Origin: an uncultured Psychroserpens sp.
GTDB taxonomy: Bacteria > Bacteroidota > Bacteroidia > Flavobacteriales > Flavobacteriaceae
NCBI GenBank assembly: GCA_947489585.1
Contig: CANLEE010000003.1
Location: 1-64,000 of the forward strand
Direction: 5' to 3'
Length of the DNA stretch: 64,000 bases
A program made the position numbers and the translations under genes. Shown here piece by piece: positions 28,065 through 37,537 of the stretch; within the stretch, counting starts at the first letter, position 1, and every line of letters begins with the position of its first letter. The notes beneath the pieces were generated by a model. That model ran no database searches, was not told the origin of the DNA, and worked only from the letters and a program-made list of their open reading frames with translations.

Positions 28065-29006
28065 TTAGAATTTATACGTCAATCCTAGGGTATAGTAAGT
28101 TTGTAATTCATTATCTACATTATCAAATGTTGGCTCAGCTGCAGTTCCCATAGGGTCAAAGTTAGCTAAAGCAAAATTTAAAGCTTCTTGTTTGTTACTT
28201 CTTAATCCGAAGTCAAAACCAACACCTATCATTTTCCAAAGTGTATAGCTAAATGAGTTTGTCCAAGTGACGTTTGATAGATCTCCACTCTTGTAGCTTT
28301 GGAACATAGATAAGTTAGACTTAAATCCAATAGCTCCAATTTGGCGCGTATAATCTGCAACAATTTTTGCACCCAAAGAGGATTCAAAAACATTGTCATT
28401 ATCAGCAAATACAAAATTATAGTTTAATGGGTGAATCACAACAATTAAATCTGTTATTGGTGTCCAGGTCGCACCAATACCAAGATCTAAATATCCTGGA
28501 TCATTGAAATTATTTAAAATCGTCGTTCTGTATTCCATTAATGCAGAAGCTGCCAATTTATCGGTAAGGTTTCTTCCGTATAACGAAGAAATATTAAACA
28601 CATCTGTTGTTGGCTCAAAATCGTCACTATCTAATTCTGTGTCTTTATTGTCTAGCTTTGTCCAGTTTAAATTTGTTGTCAATGCATTTCTCCAGAAAAA
28701 TTTATCCTGTATTAAGTTAGCATAACCATTTACTGTAAATCCAATATTTCCAGAAGCGTTATTTGGAGCACCTTGAGAATACCAATTGTTGAAGTTAGAT
28801 AAGCTTCCTCCAATAACACCAAAAGCACCTACTCTCCATCCTGGTAAGGCATCAATTTGTGCTTGTAACGCATCCGCTTCAGCTTGAGCCGCATCAGCAG
28901 TAGCTTGCTTCTCTGCCTTTTGAGTTTCTAATTCTTCTTTTGTTTGAGAAAAACCCAATGATATTGACAGCATTAATACAGCTGCTAAAAGTAATTTTTT
29001 AGTCAT
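28065..29006 (-). CDS. DUF3078 outer-membrane protein
   Basis: This 313-residue protein has a signal peptide (1-20). A short Ala/Gln/Glu coiled-coil (about 21-54) precedes the DUF3078-like body (GWRVGAFGVIGGSLSNFNNWYSQGAPN) and a beta-barrel-like tail ending in YTLGLTYKF. The C-terminal Phe and alternating residues fit an outer-membrane barrel. The function is unknown. It has its own -7 element and lies downstream of the sufE-sufT-DUF2480 genes on the same strand, a neighbourhood I recall from other flavobacteria. Confidence 0.8.
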   Translation of the reverse strand: MTKKLLLAAVLMLSISLGFSQTKEELETQKAEKQATADAAQAEADALQAQIDALPGWRVGAFGVIGGSLSNFNNWYSQGAPNNASGNIGFTVNGYANLIQDKFFWRNALTTNLNWTKLDNKDTELDSDDFEPTTDVFNISSLYGRNLTDKLAASALMEYRTTILNNFNDPGYLDLGIGATWTPITDLIVVIHPLNYNFVFADNDNVFESSLGAKIVADYTRQIGAIGFKSNLSMFQSYKSGDLSNVTWTNSFSYTLWKMIGVGFDFGLRSNKQEALNFALANFDPMGTAAEPTFDNVDNELQTYYTLGLTYKF

Positions 29007-29043
29007 AATTTTAGTTTTAAAGTTTCAACTTTTAATTAAGATG

Positions 29044-29051
29044 CAAATATA
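29044..29051 (-). promoter_or_regulatory. -7 element for the DUF3078 gene (TATATTTG)
   Basis: On the minus strand TATATTTG fits TAnnTTTG and lies 37 bp before the start at 29006. Confidence 0.5.
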
Positions 29052-29135
29052 ATTCATTAGTGAATTGAACACCAATAATTTAAATTAAAAGTTTAGTATT
29101 AGACATTTATAAAATCTTAAAGTCACAGTTGTGAT

Positions 29136-29645
29136 TTATTTTTTCTTTTTGAAGAGCGGTACCGAAGAACAAGCCTCACCATACATAATAGATTTGGCAA
29201 CAGGTTTTAGCTTTGTTGATAACATAATGTAAGCATTTGGCGGCACAGGTTTTTGAGCACATCCTTTAATGATAATTGGCTTATCCTTATAAGGTTCAAC
29301 ATCTAGAGTATTGATAATATCTTGATAAATTGAAGTTTCCAAAATCTCTAAATCTCCAATGCTAACTTTTTTAGCATAAGATTGCAATTCTATAGTAAGT
29401 AACATATAAGCCCAAGCAGGAATAATAGCATCTGTTGAACAGGTTAAGGCAATAAATTGATTTTGATGTTTTGACCAGTCATAGTCTTTTGCTAATTGTC
29501 TGAAGTCTTTTTCTTTTAACACAAAGCCTTCGTACAACCAATCTTTAATATCGAAAATAACGCGCTTGCCTTCGGGATAGTAATCTTCAAGATCTACAAC
29601 CATCAATTGACTTTGCGCAACTCTATTTATAATTTCATCAGCCAT
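29136..29645 (-). CDS. DUF2480 family protein
   Basis: This 169-residue cytosolic protein matches the Bacteroidota DUF2480 family (ADEIINRVAQS at the N-terminus; GCAQKPVPPNAYI near the C-terminus; basic tail FKKKK). The function is unknown. The start codon lies one base after the sufT stop codon, so it is tightly coupled to iron-sulfur genes. Conserved Cys residues (CST, GCAQKP, ACSS) would be compatible with metal or cluster handling, but that is inference. Confidence 0.8.
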   Translation of the reverse strand: MADEIINRVAQSQLMVVDLEDYYPEGKRVIFDIKDWLYEGFVLKEKDFRQLAKDYDWSKHQNQFIALTCSTDAIIPAWAYMLLTIELQSYAKKVSIGDLEILETSIYQDIINTLDVEPYKDKPIIIKGCAQKPVPPNAYIMLSTKLKPVAKSIMYGEACSSVPLFKKKK

Positions 29646-29646
29646 A

Positions 29647-29973
29647 TTATAGCATCCCTAATTCTAGTTTAGCTTCTTCACTCATTAAATCTTGGCTCCA
29701 AGGTGGATCAAAAGTGATTTCAACCTCAGCAGATTTTACATCATTTAAAGATTTTACTTTTTCTTCAACTTCTAACGGAAGTGTTTCTGCCACTGGGCAA
29801 TTTGGTGTCGTCAACGTCATTAAGATTTTCACATCATAATCTTCGTTAACAAATACATCATATATTAATCCCAACTCGTAAATATCTACAGGAATTTCTG
29901 GATCGTAAATCGTTTTTAAAACGCGTACTATTTTTTCACCTAAAAGGTTTGTGTCTATCGTTGTTTCGCTCAT
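29647..29973 (-). CDS. sufT: SUF-associated MIP18/DUF59 protein (SufT-like)
   Basis: This 108-residue protein has the DUF59 fold, with the motifs YDPEIPVDIYELGLIYD and TTPNCPVAETLP, the latter holding the conserved Cys. SufT-type proteins help maturation of Fe-S proteins. It starts 6 bp after the sufE stop codon and is followed at once by the DUF2480 gene, forming a compact unit. Confidence 0.88.
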   Translation of the reverse strand: MSETTIDTNLLGEKIVRVLKTIYDPEIPVDIYELGLIYDVFVNEDYDVKILMTLTTPNCPVAETLPLEVEEKVKSLNDVKSAEVEITFDPPWSQDLMSEEAKLELGML

Positions 29974-29979
29974 TGTGAA

Positions 29980-30408
29980 CTAATTTAATTGTGTCTGGTA
30001 TGCAATAGCATACATTTTAATTTGTTTAATCATACTCACCAAGCCATTAGCTCGAGTTGGTGATAAATGCTCCTTTAAACCAATTTGGTCGATAAAATCG
30101 GTATTACTTTTTATGATATCTTTTGGACGTTGATTTGAAAATACGCGAATCAAAATGGCAATAATTCCTTTAGTAATAATCGCATCACTATCTGCAGTAA
30201 ACTCTACTTTATCATTATCCATTTCAGCATGCACCCAAACCTTACTTTGACAACCTTTAATGATATGATCTTCTGTTTTATATTGCTCATCAATAAGCGG
30301 TAAACTTTTACCAAGGTCTATCATATATTGATAGCGTTCTTCCCAGTCATCAAACATGGAAAACTCGTCGATTATTTCTTCTTGTATTTCGGCAATTGTC
30401 ATCTTCAA
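29980..30408 (-). CDS. sufE: Cysteine desulfuration protein SufE
   Basis: This 142-residue protein accepts persulfide sulfur from SufS through a conserved Cys (Cys53 in IIKGCQSKVW). The N-terminus (IIDEFSMFDDWEERYQYMIDLG) and the SADSDAIITKGI-like block are typical of SufE. It has a -7 element just upstream, so it can be expressed apart from the main suf operon. Confidence 0.95.
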   Translation of the reverse strand: MKMTIAEIQEEIIDEFSMFDDWEERYQYMIDLGKSLPLIDEQYKTEDHIIKGCQSKVWVHAEMDNDKVEFTADSDAIITKGIIAILIRVFSNQRPKDIIKSNTDFIDQIGLKEHLSPTRANGLVSMIKQIKMYAIAYQTQLN

Positions 30409-30442
30409 TTCTTTTTCTTTTCTGCATTCATTTCTGAAGACA

Positions 30443-30450
30443 CAAAGATA
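30443..30450 (-). promoter_or_regulatory. -7 element for sufE (TATCTTTG)
   Basis: On the minus strand TATCTTTG fits TAnnTTTG. It lies 34 bp before the sufE start, in the gap after the previous gene. Confidence 0.5.
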
Positions 30451-30458
30451 CGACTTCT

Positions 30459-30950
30459 CTATTGCTTCTCAACCTTCGTTTTGAGAGATAATATTTTTTC
30501 TACCAAATCGTGAATTGCCTTTGGAGGTTTCCCATGATCAAAAATCGCAGTTTTGTAGGCCTCTTCTCCTTCAGAAATTTCTAACCAAGCCATTTGCGCA
30601 GCATCAAACTGAAATGTTTTAGATGGTGCTTCTAACTCAGGAAGTGTTGTTTTATCAATTTCGCTCAAAAGTTTTAAGAACGCTTCTTTTTCTTCTGTCG
30701 GAAACACATACGTTTCAAAAGTCTTTAGGGTATTGTCACTCGACACCATAATTGAATCACCTTCAATCCAGATTTTCATAAAAAACCCTCTAGTAGCTGC
30801 TTGATACGTAATCTTCATATTGTCTTGCGTTTGTCGCTCTGATTGAACACTAGTAACATCTGCTGAGTTATCATTTAATCCCTGAGCTTTATTTTTATCG
30901 CATTCTTTTGCTGAAATCAGCATAAAGACGAAGCATACTATTAGTTTCAT
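30459..30950 (-). CDS. Small secreted protein, probable lipoprotein
   Basis: This 163-residue protein has a short hydrophobic N-terminus and a possible lipobox at SAKEC. A mixed alpha/beta region follows (ITYQAATRGFFMKIWIEGDSIMVS, then a helical C-terminus). No characterised family is recognised. It lies between the M43 protease and sufE; tandem terminators separate it from the protease, so it is probably its own unit or reads into sufE. Confidence 0.65.
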   Translation of the reverse strand: MKLIVCFVFMLISAKECDKNKAQGLNDNSADVTSVQSERQTQDNMKITYQAATRGFFMKIWIEGDSIMVSSDNTLKTFETYVFPTEEKEAFLKLLSEIDKTTLPELEAPSKTFQFDAAQMAWLEISEGEEAYKTAIFDHGKPPKAIHDLVEKILSLKTKVEKQ

Positions 30951-30985
30951 AGATATTGCGTTTTAGTTGTTTATTATAATATTAC

Positions 30986-31012
30986 AAAAAAGAAGCCAAA
31001 GTTTATGGCTTC
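30986..31012 (-). terminator. Second tandem terminator after the M43 protease
   Basis: GAAGCCA and TGGCTTC form a perfect 7-bp stem with a 7-nt loop. On the minus strand the stem is followed by six U. Confidence 0.85.
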
Positions 31013-31025
31013 AAGTATTTAAATG

Positions 31026-31054
31026 AAAAGGGCGTCAAATTGACACCCTTTTTT
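31026..31054 (-). terminator. First tandem terminator after the M43 protease
   Basis: The stem 31030-31038 / 31040-31048 has one mismatch on the plus strand. That position becomes a G-U pair in minus-strand RNA, so the structure is oriented for the minus-strand gene. A U-run follows. Confidence 0.75.
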
Positions 31055-31072
31055 AATGAAATATTATAAAAC

Positions 31073-32134
31073 TTAGTTAGCCATAGCTGCTCTAGGTCCT
31101 CCAGATTGGAAAATAGCTCTCATACGTGTTTTTTGTCCGTTTGAAAACATATACATACAATCATCATCTACATAATCCATATAGTTCATTGTCATATCAT
31201 TTGATCTACAATTAACTGTTGGATATGATGGACAACCATAGTTAGGTGCATCTGACTTTGGTGTATCAGATACAAAATCATCTCTGTTACACCTTCCATC
31301 ACCCCAAATATGGCGTAGGTTTAAATAATGACCTACTTCATGAGTTGTTGTTCTTCCTCCATCAAAAGGTGCAGATACAAATCCGGTATTTCCAAAATAT
31401 TGTGGAGATACTACTACACCGTCTGTTGAAGCTGATCCTCCAGGAAATTGAGCATATCCTAAAATTCCTCCTCCAATGTTACACACCCAAATATTTAAAT
31501 GGGTCTCTGGTGTTACAGGAGGGTAAGCTTGCTTCATTGCATCATTTGTTCCCCATGAACTTCTCGAGTTTGAATATCTAAATGTATTGGCAAGTATGAA
31601 TTGAATTTCACTATCTGCTACGAGTCCAGAAAATTCTCCTGGAACTTGATTAGCATCACTATTTGTTGCACTAAAATCTTCGTTTAAAATATCAATTTGT
31701 GATTGAATTTGTCCGGCGCTAATATTTTGCTGCGAATTGCTATAAATAACATGTACATAAACTGGAATTGTAATTAATCCTAAGTCATCACCTGTTCCGC
31801 CATCGCCATCGTCTCCTCCGCCGTTATTCCCATTTCCGTTTCCGTTTCCATTTCCTGGTCTAAATGCTATCGAATTAGCTCTTGTATGGTATTCAATATC
31901 ATACATTTTCTTGTATAACTTAGGGTCTTCATCTAAAAGTCTGTTCAGATTCGCCATACTATGACATGGAGTAATACCTTGTCTCCCTAAAGCGCCATTA
32001 GTATCTGCTTCTGTGTAAACAAAAAAGTCGCTCATATCAACTTTAGTTTGTTCTTCAGAAATTTCATTTTTGTCAGAATCACATGACGTAAAAATAAGGG
32101 CTAGAGCTGCAAAGCTCAATAACATTTTTTTCAT
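31073..32134 (-). CDS. M43-family zinc metalloprotease lipoprotein
   Basis: This 353-residue protein has a lipobox (LIFTSC) in its signal sequence. A Gly/Asn/Asp-rich linker (GNGNGN... DDGDGGTGDD) precedes the catalytic domain. The zinc site is HEVGHYLNLRHIWGD (HExxHxxxxxH, about residues 263-277), and the Met-turn is MNYMDY. This fits the pappalysin-like M43B family. It is secreted and probably tethered to the outer membrane. The gene sits between sufS and sufE but is bracketed by terminators, so it is transcriptionally separate from both. Its substrate is unknown. Confidence 0.9.
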   Translation of the reverse strand: MKKMLLSFAALALIFTSCDSDKNEISEEQTKVDMSDFFVYTEADTNGALGRQGITPCHSMANLNRLLDEDPKLYKKMYDIEYHTRANSIAFRPGNGNGNGNGNNGGGDDGDGGTGDDLGLITIPVYVHVIYSNSQQNISAGQIQSQIDILNEDFSATNSDANQVPGEFSGLVADSEIQFILANTFRYSNSRSSWGTNDAMKQAYPPVTPETHLNIWVCNIGGGILGYAQFPGGSASTDGVVVSPQYFGNTGFVSAPFDGGRTTTHEVGHYLNLRHIWGDGRCNRDDFVSDTPKSDAPNYGCPSYPTVNCRSNDMTMNYMDYVDDDCMYMFSNGQKTRMRAIFQSGGPRAAMAN

Positions 32135-32243
32135 TTTATAATAGTTTTTGGTTAAAATTTTGCTGAATATATAATTTTAATGTGCAAATACTAACAAATG
32201 TTAAAAAAAAATGTGAAGTTTTCGATAAAACACAATTTGGCAG

Positions 32244-32269
32244 TAAAAAATTACGGAAAACCCGTAATT
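32244..32269 (-). terminator. Terminator of the main suf operon
   Basis: AATTACGG (32249-32256) pairs with CCGTAATT (32262-32269) around a 5-nt loop, and minus-strand RNA continues into a U-run. It lies about 50 bp past the sufS stop codon. Confidence 0.8.
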
Positions 32270-32319
32270 GTAAATCGGAAAATTCTGATGAAGGCGTTAT
32301 AAATGAAAAATTCTGTGGT

Positions 32320-33558
32320 TTAGCTTAACATCATTTTTGCTTTCTTGACGCCTTCAACTAAAGTGTCAATTTCGGCTTTGGTATTATAAAATGCAAAAGA
32401 TGCTCTTACAGTTCCAGGAATTTTAAAGAAATCCATAATAGGTTGTGCACAATGGTGTCCTGTACGAACAGCAATTCCTAATTTATCAAGAATAGTTCCA
32501 ATATCATACGGATGAATGCCATCAATATTAAAAGAAATCACAGATGTTTTCTCTTCAGCCGTTCCGTATATTTTTAAACCTTCAATGTGTGTTAACTGCT
32601 CAGTAGCATAGTCAAGAAGTTCATGCTCATATGCTGAAATAGCATCAAAACCGATAGCGTTCATGTAATCTACGGCTGCGCCAAAAGCAATTCCTCCACA
32701 AATATTTGGTGTCCCTGCCTCAAATTTATGGGGCAAGCCAGCATAAGTGGTTTCTTCAAAAGTCACTTGATCAATCATTTCGCCTCCACCTTGGTAAGGT
32801 GGTAGTTTTTCAAGCCATGCTTCTTTTCCATAGAGTAAACCAACACCTGTTGGCCCACACATTTTATGAGCCGAAGCAACATAGAAATCGACATCTAAAG
32901 CTTGTACATCTGGTTTGATATGTGGACAAGATTGCGCACCATCAATTAAAACGGCAGCGCCAACTTGATGAGCTTTTTCAATCATTTGCGCAATAGGGTT
33001 AATTGTTCCTAATGCATTAGAGATGTGATTTACGAAAACCAATTTTGTGTTTTCCGACAATAAAGCGTCGTAATCATTTAGGATTAATTCTCCTTTGGCA
33101 TTCATTGGGATGACTTTTAAAGTCGCTCCTGTTCTTTCACACAACATTTGCCATGGCACAATATTACTATGATGCTCTAACGCAGATACTATAACCTCAT
33201 CGCCTTTTTTAAGCAAAGTCGTAAACCCGTTTGCTACCAAATTGATTCCATGAGTAGTTCCAGAGGTGAGAATGGTTTCATAGCTATGTTTGGCGTTTAT
33301 ATGCCTTTGAATTTTTAATCGTGCATCTTCATATAAATCGGTTGCTTCCTGACTTAAGGTATGCACACCTCTATGAATGTTGGCATTGTAATTTGAATAA
33401 TAATCAACAATCACATCTATCACCTGCTGTGGTGTTTGTGATGTTGCTGCATTATCAAAATATATTAAGGGCTTTCCATTGACCTCACGATTGAGGATGG
33501 GGAAGTCTTTTCTTATGCTATCTACATTGAATGTTGTATGGTCCCCTGTGTTTTTCAT
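32320..33558 (-). CDS. sufS: Cysteine desulfurase SufS
   Basis: This 412-residue PLP enzyme releases sulfur from cysteine as persulfide for Fe-S assembly. It shows the PLP lysine in SAHKMCGPTG (about Lys232), the SGTTHGINLVA block, and the catalytic Cys in RTGHHCAQP (about 370). Its ATG overlaps the sufD stop codon by one base (TAATG), indicating translational coupling. A terminator follows. Confidence 0.96.
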   Translation of the reverse strand: MKNTGDHTTFNVDSIRKDFPILNREVNGKPLIYFDNAATSQTPQQVIDVIVDYYSNYNANIHRGVHTLSQEATDLYEDARLKIQRHINAKHSYETILTSGTTHGINLVANGFTTLLKKGDEVIVSALEHHSNIVPWQMLCERTGATLKVIPMNAKGELILNDYDALLSENTKLVFVNHISNALGTINPIAQMIEKAHQVGAAVLIDGAQSCPHIKPDVQALDVDFYVASAHKMCGPTGVGLLYGKEAWLEKLPPYQGGGEMIDQVTFEETTYAGLPHKFEAGTPNICGGIAFGAAVDYMNAIGFDAISAYEHELLDYATEQLTHIEGLKIYGTAEEKTSVISFNIDGIHPYDIGTILDKLGIAVRTGHHCAQPIMDFFKIPGTVRASFAFYNTKAEIDTLVEGVKKAKMMLS

Positions 33559-34871
33559 TACAAATCAAATCCAATATCAACTCCTAATTTTGTTGCAATA
33601 ATCTTAGTGATACGTTGTTTAATTTCAGGGATTTTTACTGAATCTAACACATTATTACTAAAGGCAAACATTAATAAGGCTTTGGCTTCTTTTTCAGGAA
33701 TTCCGCGTGAGCGCATGTAAAACATTGCACTGTCATCTAATTGACCAATGGTACAACCATGAGAACATTTTACATCGTCCGCAAAAATCTCTAATTGAGG
33801 TTTTGTATTTATTGATGCTTTATCACTTAATAAAATATTATTATTAGCCTGAAACGCATTTGTCTTTTGAGCAATTTTATCAACCACAACTTTTCCGTTG
33901 AAAACACCAGTAGATTTATCAGAAAAAATTCCTTTATAATCTTGGTGACTTTCACAATTTGGTTCGATATGATGCACTAAAGTATTGTGATCAACGTGTT
34001 GCTTTTCGCCAATAATTGTCACCCCTTTCAAGGTCGAGTCAATACGCTCACCTTCTTGATAAAAATTAAGGTTATTACGTGTTAATTGTCCACCAAATGA
34101 AAACGTATGAACAGAAGCATGGCTTTCGCGCTTTTGCTTGATAAACGTATGATCAATCAATGAAGCTGTTGGCTTATCATTTTGAAGTTTATAATAATCT
34201 ACAATCGCACGTTTGTTTGTGAAAATTTCGGTAACGCTATTGGTTAAAACAGGATTATCTGTTAAACTTTGATGGCGTTCCATAATTTGAACATGAGAAT
34301 TTTCATCAACCACAATTAAGTTACGAGGCTGGAGCATTAATGCAGATTCATTTCCTGTTGAAAAGTGAATGATTTGAATTGGTTTCTCAACAATTTTATT
34401 CTTCGGAATATGAACATATGCTCCTTCTTGAGAAAATGCTGTATTTAAAGAAGATAATCCGTCTTTTGTTGCAGCTTTATTGAAATAATTCTCAATAATA
34501 AGTTGGTATTTTGGCTTTGATAAAGCTGATGACATCAAACAAACATCAATACCATCGTGTGTGGTTTGAGATAAATGTGATGAGTACTTCCCATCGATAA
34601 ATACAATTTTATAGGAATCGATATCGTGAATAAAATACTTTTTCACATCACTGTATTCTAAAGCATTTTCTTGCTTTGGAAACACACTGTAATCGTGTTT
34701 TAGTACACTGTTTAATGACGTGTATTTCCAAGCTTCATCACGCTTAGATGGAAAGCCTTTATCTTCAAATGATTTTAAGGCTTCGCTACGTACATCATGA
34801 ACAGCAGCATCAACATCTACCGTGTTCTCAAATGCCATAAATGACGATACTAATTTATCTTTTAAATCCAT
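33558..34871 (-). CDS. sufD: Fe-S cluster assembly protein SufD
   Basis: This 437-residue SufBD-family protein is part of the SufBC2D scaffold. The C-terminal core (DDVKCSHGCTIGQLDDSAMFYMRSRGI) carries the conserved Cys and His residues. The start overlaps the sufC stop codon as TAATG. Confidence 0.95.
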   Translation of the reverse strand: MDLKDKLVSSFMAFENTVDVDAAVHDVRSEALKSFEDKGFPSKRDEAWKYTSLNSVLKHDYSVFPKQENALEYSDVKKYFIHDIDSYKIVFIDGKYSSHLSQTTHDGIDVCLMSSALSKPKYQLIIENYFNKAATKDGLSSLNTAFSQEGAYVHIPKNKIVEKPIQIIHFSTGNESALMLQPRNLIVVDENSHVQIMERHQSLTDNPVLTNSVTEIFTNKRAIVDYYKLQNDKPTASLIDHTFIKQKRESHASVHTFSFGGQLTRNNLNFYQEGERIDSTLKGVTIIGEKQHVDHNTLVHHIEPNCESHQDYKGIFSDKSTGVFNGKVVVDKIAQKTNAFQANNNILLSDKASINTKPQLEIFADDVKCSHGCTIGQLDDSAMFYMRSRGIPEKEAKALLMFAFSNNVLDSVKIPEIKQRITKIIATKLGVDIGFDL

Positions 34872-35623
34872 TATGCGTTTACTTCTTCTTTAATCCAATC
34901 GTAACCTTTTTCTTCTAGCTCATGTGCTAATTCTTTAGTTCCCGATTTAACAATACGGCCATCATACAAAACGTGGACAAAATCTGGCACGATATAATCT
35001 AATAAACGTTGGTAATGCGTAATAACGATTACAGCATTATCCTTACTTTTTAATTTATTGACACCATTAGCGACTATACGCAACGCATCAATATCTAATC
35101 CAGAATCTGTTTCATCTAAAATTGCAAGCTTAGGTTCAAGCATTGCCATTTGAAAAATCTCATTACGTTTCTTCTCACCTCCAGAAAACCCTTCGTTTAA
35201 AGAACGAGATAAAAACTTTCTATCTATTTCTAAAAGCTCCGATTTTTCTCTAATCAATTTCAGCATATCTTTTGCTGGCATATCGTCAAGGCCTTTTGCT
35301 TTTCTAGTTTCATTAATAGCTGTTTTCATAAAATTAGTAACACTAACTCCAGGGATTTCTACCGGATATTGAAACGATAAAAACACACCTTTGTGCGCAC
35401 GCTCTTCAGCAGCTAACTCGTCAATATCTTCTCCTTCTAAAAGAATTTCTCCTTTATCAACTTCATATTCTTCTTTCCCAGCAATAACTGAAGCCAATGT
35501 ACTCTTACCAGAACCATTTGGTCCCATAATCGCATGTACTTCTCCAGGTTTTACCTCTAAATTAATACCTCTTAAAATGGCTTTATCTTCAACACTTGCG
35601 TGTAAATCATTTATTTTTAACAT
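34871..35623 (-). CDS. sufC: Fe-S cluster assembly ATPase SufC
   Basis: This 250-residue ABC-type ATPase has Walker A GPNGSGKST, Q-loop SFQYP, signature FSGGEKKR, Walker B LAILDETDSGLD and switch His (ITHYQ). It powers the SufBCD scaffold. It starts one base after the stop codon of a small lipoprotein that is inserted between sufB and sufC. Confidence 0.97.
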   Translation of the reverse strand: MLKINDLHASVEDKAILRGINLEVKPGEVHAIMGPNGSGKSTLASVIAGKEEYEVDKGEILLEGEDIDELAAEERAHKGVFLSFQYPVEIPGVSVTNFMKTAINETRKAKGLDDMPAKDMLKLIREKSELLEIDRKFLSRSLNEGFSGGEKKRNEIFQMAMLEPKLAILDETDSGLDIDALRIVANGVNKLKSKDNAVIVITHYQRLLDYIVPDFVHVLYDGRIVKSGTKELAHELEEKGYDWIKEEVNA

Positions 35624-35624
35624 A

Positions 35625-36059
35625 CTATTTACTTCCTAGTTTAATAACGTCGTTCTCTTCTGGGTTGGGTTCAGAAACTTTTAATATTTCTTTAATTTCA
35701 ATTTTATTTTCCCACTCTGTTGTTGTGCCTTCATTTTTAAAAATACGCCCTCGAATAGTTACAGGAACCATATCATAAGGTTCTTTTTTAAATTTTTCCA
35801 CTTCAACATTTAGCGCTTTCGCTTTATCATTCACTACAACACCATAAACTTGCGTTGGCGTTTGTAATACAGCTGCATTATCCTTTTCTACATAGAGGTA
35901 ATTTCCATAAAGAGAAATTAAGCCATCACTTTGTTTAAGTGTTTTTCCTTCTTCAGCAACTATTGTTTTTTCTTCTGAAATTGCTTCAGCTTCTTTTTTT
36001 TGATCGTTTTTACAGCTCACTATCACTGTAATCATAAGTAGTACAATTACTTTTTTCAT
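35625..36059 (-). CDS. Small lipoprotein encoded inside the suf operon
   Basis: This 144-residue protein has an N-terminal signal and lipobox (VIVSC at about 12-16). A charged linker rich in Glu and Lys comes next, then a beta-rich region (LISLYGNYLYVEKDNAAVLQTPTQ; VPVTIRGRIF) that could be a small OB- or SH3-like barrel. No known family is recognised. It lies 17 bp after sufB and one base before sufC, so it is co-transcribed with cytosolic Fe-S genes although its product is exported. A direct role in Fe-S assembly is therefore unlikely. Confidence 0.75.
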   Translation of the reverse strand: MKKVIVLLMITVIVSCKNDQKKEAEAISEEKTIVAEEGKTLKQSDGLISLYGNYLYVEKDNAAVLQTPTQVYGVVVNDKAKALNVEVEKFKKEPYDMVPVTIRGRIFKNEGTTTEWENKIEIKEILKVSEPNPEENDVIKLGSK

Positions 36060-36076
36060 GTTAATATGCTTTGTGT

Positions 36077-37528
36077 TTAACCTACTGATCCTTCTAAACT
36101 TATTTCTAATAATTTTTGAGCTTCTACAGCAAATTCCATTGGTAACTTATTGAGGACTTCTTTACTAAACCCATTGACAATAAGTGCAATTGCTTTTTCG
36201 GTATCAATACCTCGCTGATTGCAATAGAAAATTTGATCTTCACCAATTTTGCTTGTTGTTGCTTCGTGCTCTATTTGAGCTGATTTATTTTTAACTTCTA
36301 TATATGGAAATGTATGTGCACCACAGTCATTACCCATTAATAAACTATCACATTGCGAAAAGTTACGAGCATTATCAGCTCTAGAACTAATTTGTACTAA
36401 ACCTCTATATGAGTTTTGAGATTTTCCTGCTGAAATTCCTTTAGAAATAATTGTAGATTTAGTATTCTTCCCTAAGTGAATCATCTTGGTTCCTGTATCT
36501 GCTTGCTGATAATTATTAGTCACAGCAATAGAATAAAATTCGCCTACCGAATTATCTCCTTTTAATACACATGATGGGTATTTCCAAGTGACAGCACTTC
36601 CAGTTTCTACTTGTGTCCATGAAATTTTTGCGTTTTTCTCACATAAACCTCTCTTGGTTACAAAGTTGAAAACTCCACCTTTACCTTCTGCGTTTCCAGG
36701 ATACCAGTTTTGAACTGTAGAATATTTAATTTCTGCGTCATCTAAGGCAATCAACTCTACAACAGCTGCGTGCAATTGATTTTCATCACGACTTGGTGCT
36801 GTACAACCTTCAAGGTAACTTACATAACTCCCTTCGTCGGCAATCACTAATGTTCTTTCAAATTGACCAGTTCCTGCTTGATTAATTCTGAAATATGTTG
36901 ACAATTCCATTGGGCAACGTACACCTTTTGGAATGTAGCAAAAACTCCCATCACTAAACACTGCGCTATTTAAAGCTGCATAGAAATTATCTTTCTGTGG
37001 AACAACAGTTCCTAAGTATTTTTTAACGAGTTCTGGATGTTCCTTTATTGCTTCAGAAATACTCATGAAAATAATTCCTTTCTCTCCTAAAGTCTTTTTA
37101 AATGTTGTAGCTACTGAAACAGAATCAACAACAACATCCATGGCAACACCAGCTAATTTCTTTTGTTCATCAAGAGAGATGCCTAGCTTTTCAAATGTTG
37201 CTAAAAGCTCAGGATCTACTTCATCTATACTATCATACTTAGGTTTGCTATTTGGTGCTGAATAGTAAGAGATTCCTTGAAAGTCTGGTTTTTGATAATG
37301 CACATTTGCCCATTCAGGCTCTGTCATTTCTTTCCAAATTTTAAACGCTTCTAGGCGCCATTCGGTCATCCATTCAGGTTCTTCTTTTTTCTTAGAAATA
37401 GCACGAACAATATCTTCGTTTAATCCATTAGGAAATGTTTCAGATTCTATATCTGTATAAAAACCATATTCATATTCTTTGGTTTTTAATTCTTCACGAA
37501 GGTCATCTTCTGTATATTTATTACTCAT
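36077..37528 (-). CDS. sufB: Fe-S cluster assembly protein SufB
   Basis: This 483-residue protein is the core scaffold subunit of SufBC2D. Conserved blocks include [35 protein letters not shown] and the C-terminal [21 protein letters not shown] with its conserved Cys. It starts 9 bp after the sufA stop codon. Confidence 0.96.
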   Translation of the reverse strand: MSNKYTEDDLREELKTKEYEYGFYTDIESETFPNGLNEDIVRAISKKKEEPEWMTEWRLEAFKIWKEMTEPEWANVHYQKPDFQGISYYSAPNSKPKYDSIDEVDPELLATFEKLGISLDEQKKLAGVAMDVVVDSVSVATTFKKTLGEKGIIFMSISEAIKEHPELVKKYLGTVVPQKDNFYAALNSAVFSDGSFCYIPKGVRCPMELSTYFRINQAGTGQFERTLVIADEGSYVSYLEGCTAPSRDENQLHAAVVELIALDDAEIKYSTVQNWYPGNAEGKGGVFNFVTKRGLCEKNAKISWTQVETGSAVTWKYPSCVLKGDNSVGEFYSIAVTNNYQQADTGTKMIHLGKNTKSTIISKGISAGKSQNSYRGLVQISSRADNARNFSQCDSLLMGNDCGAHTFPYIEVKNKSAQIEHEATTSKIGEDQIFYCNQRGIDTEKAIALIVNGFSKEVLNKLPMEFAVEAQKLLEISLEGSVG

Positions 37529-37537
37529 AAATCGTTA

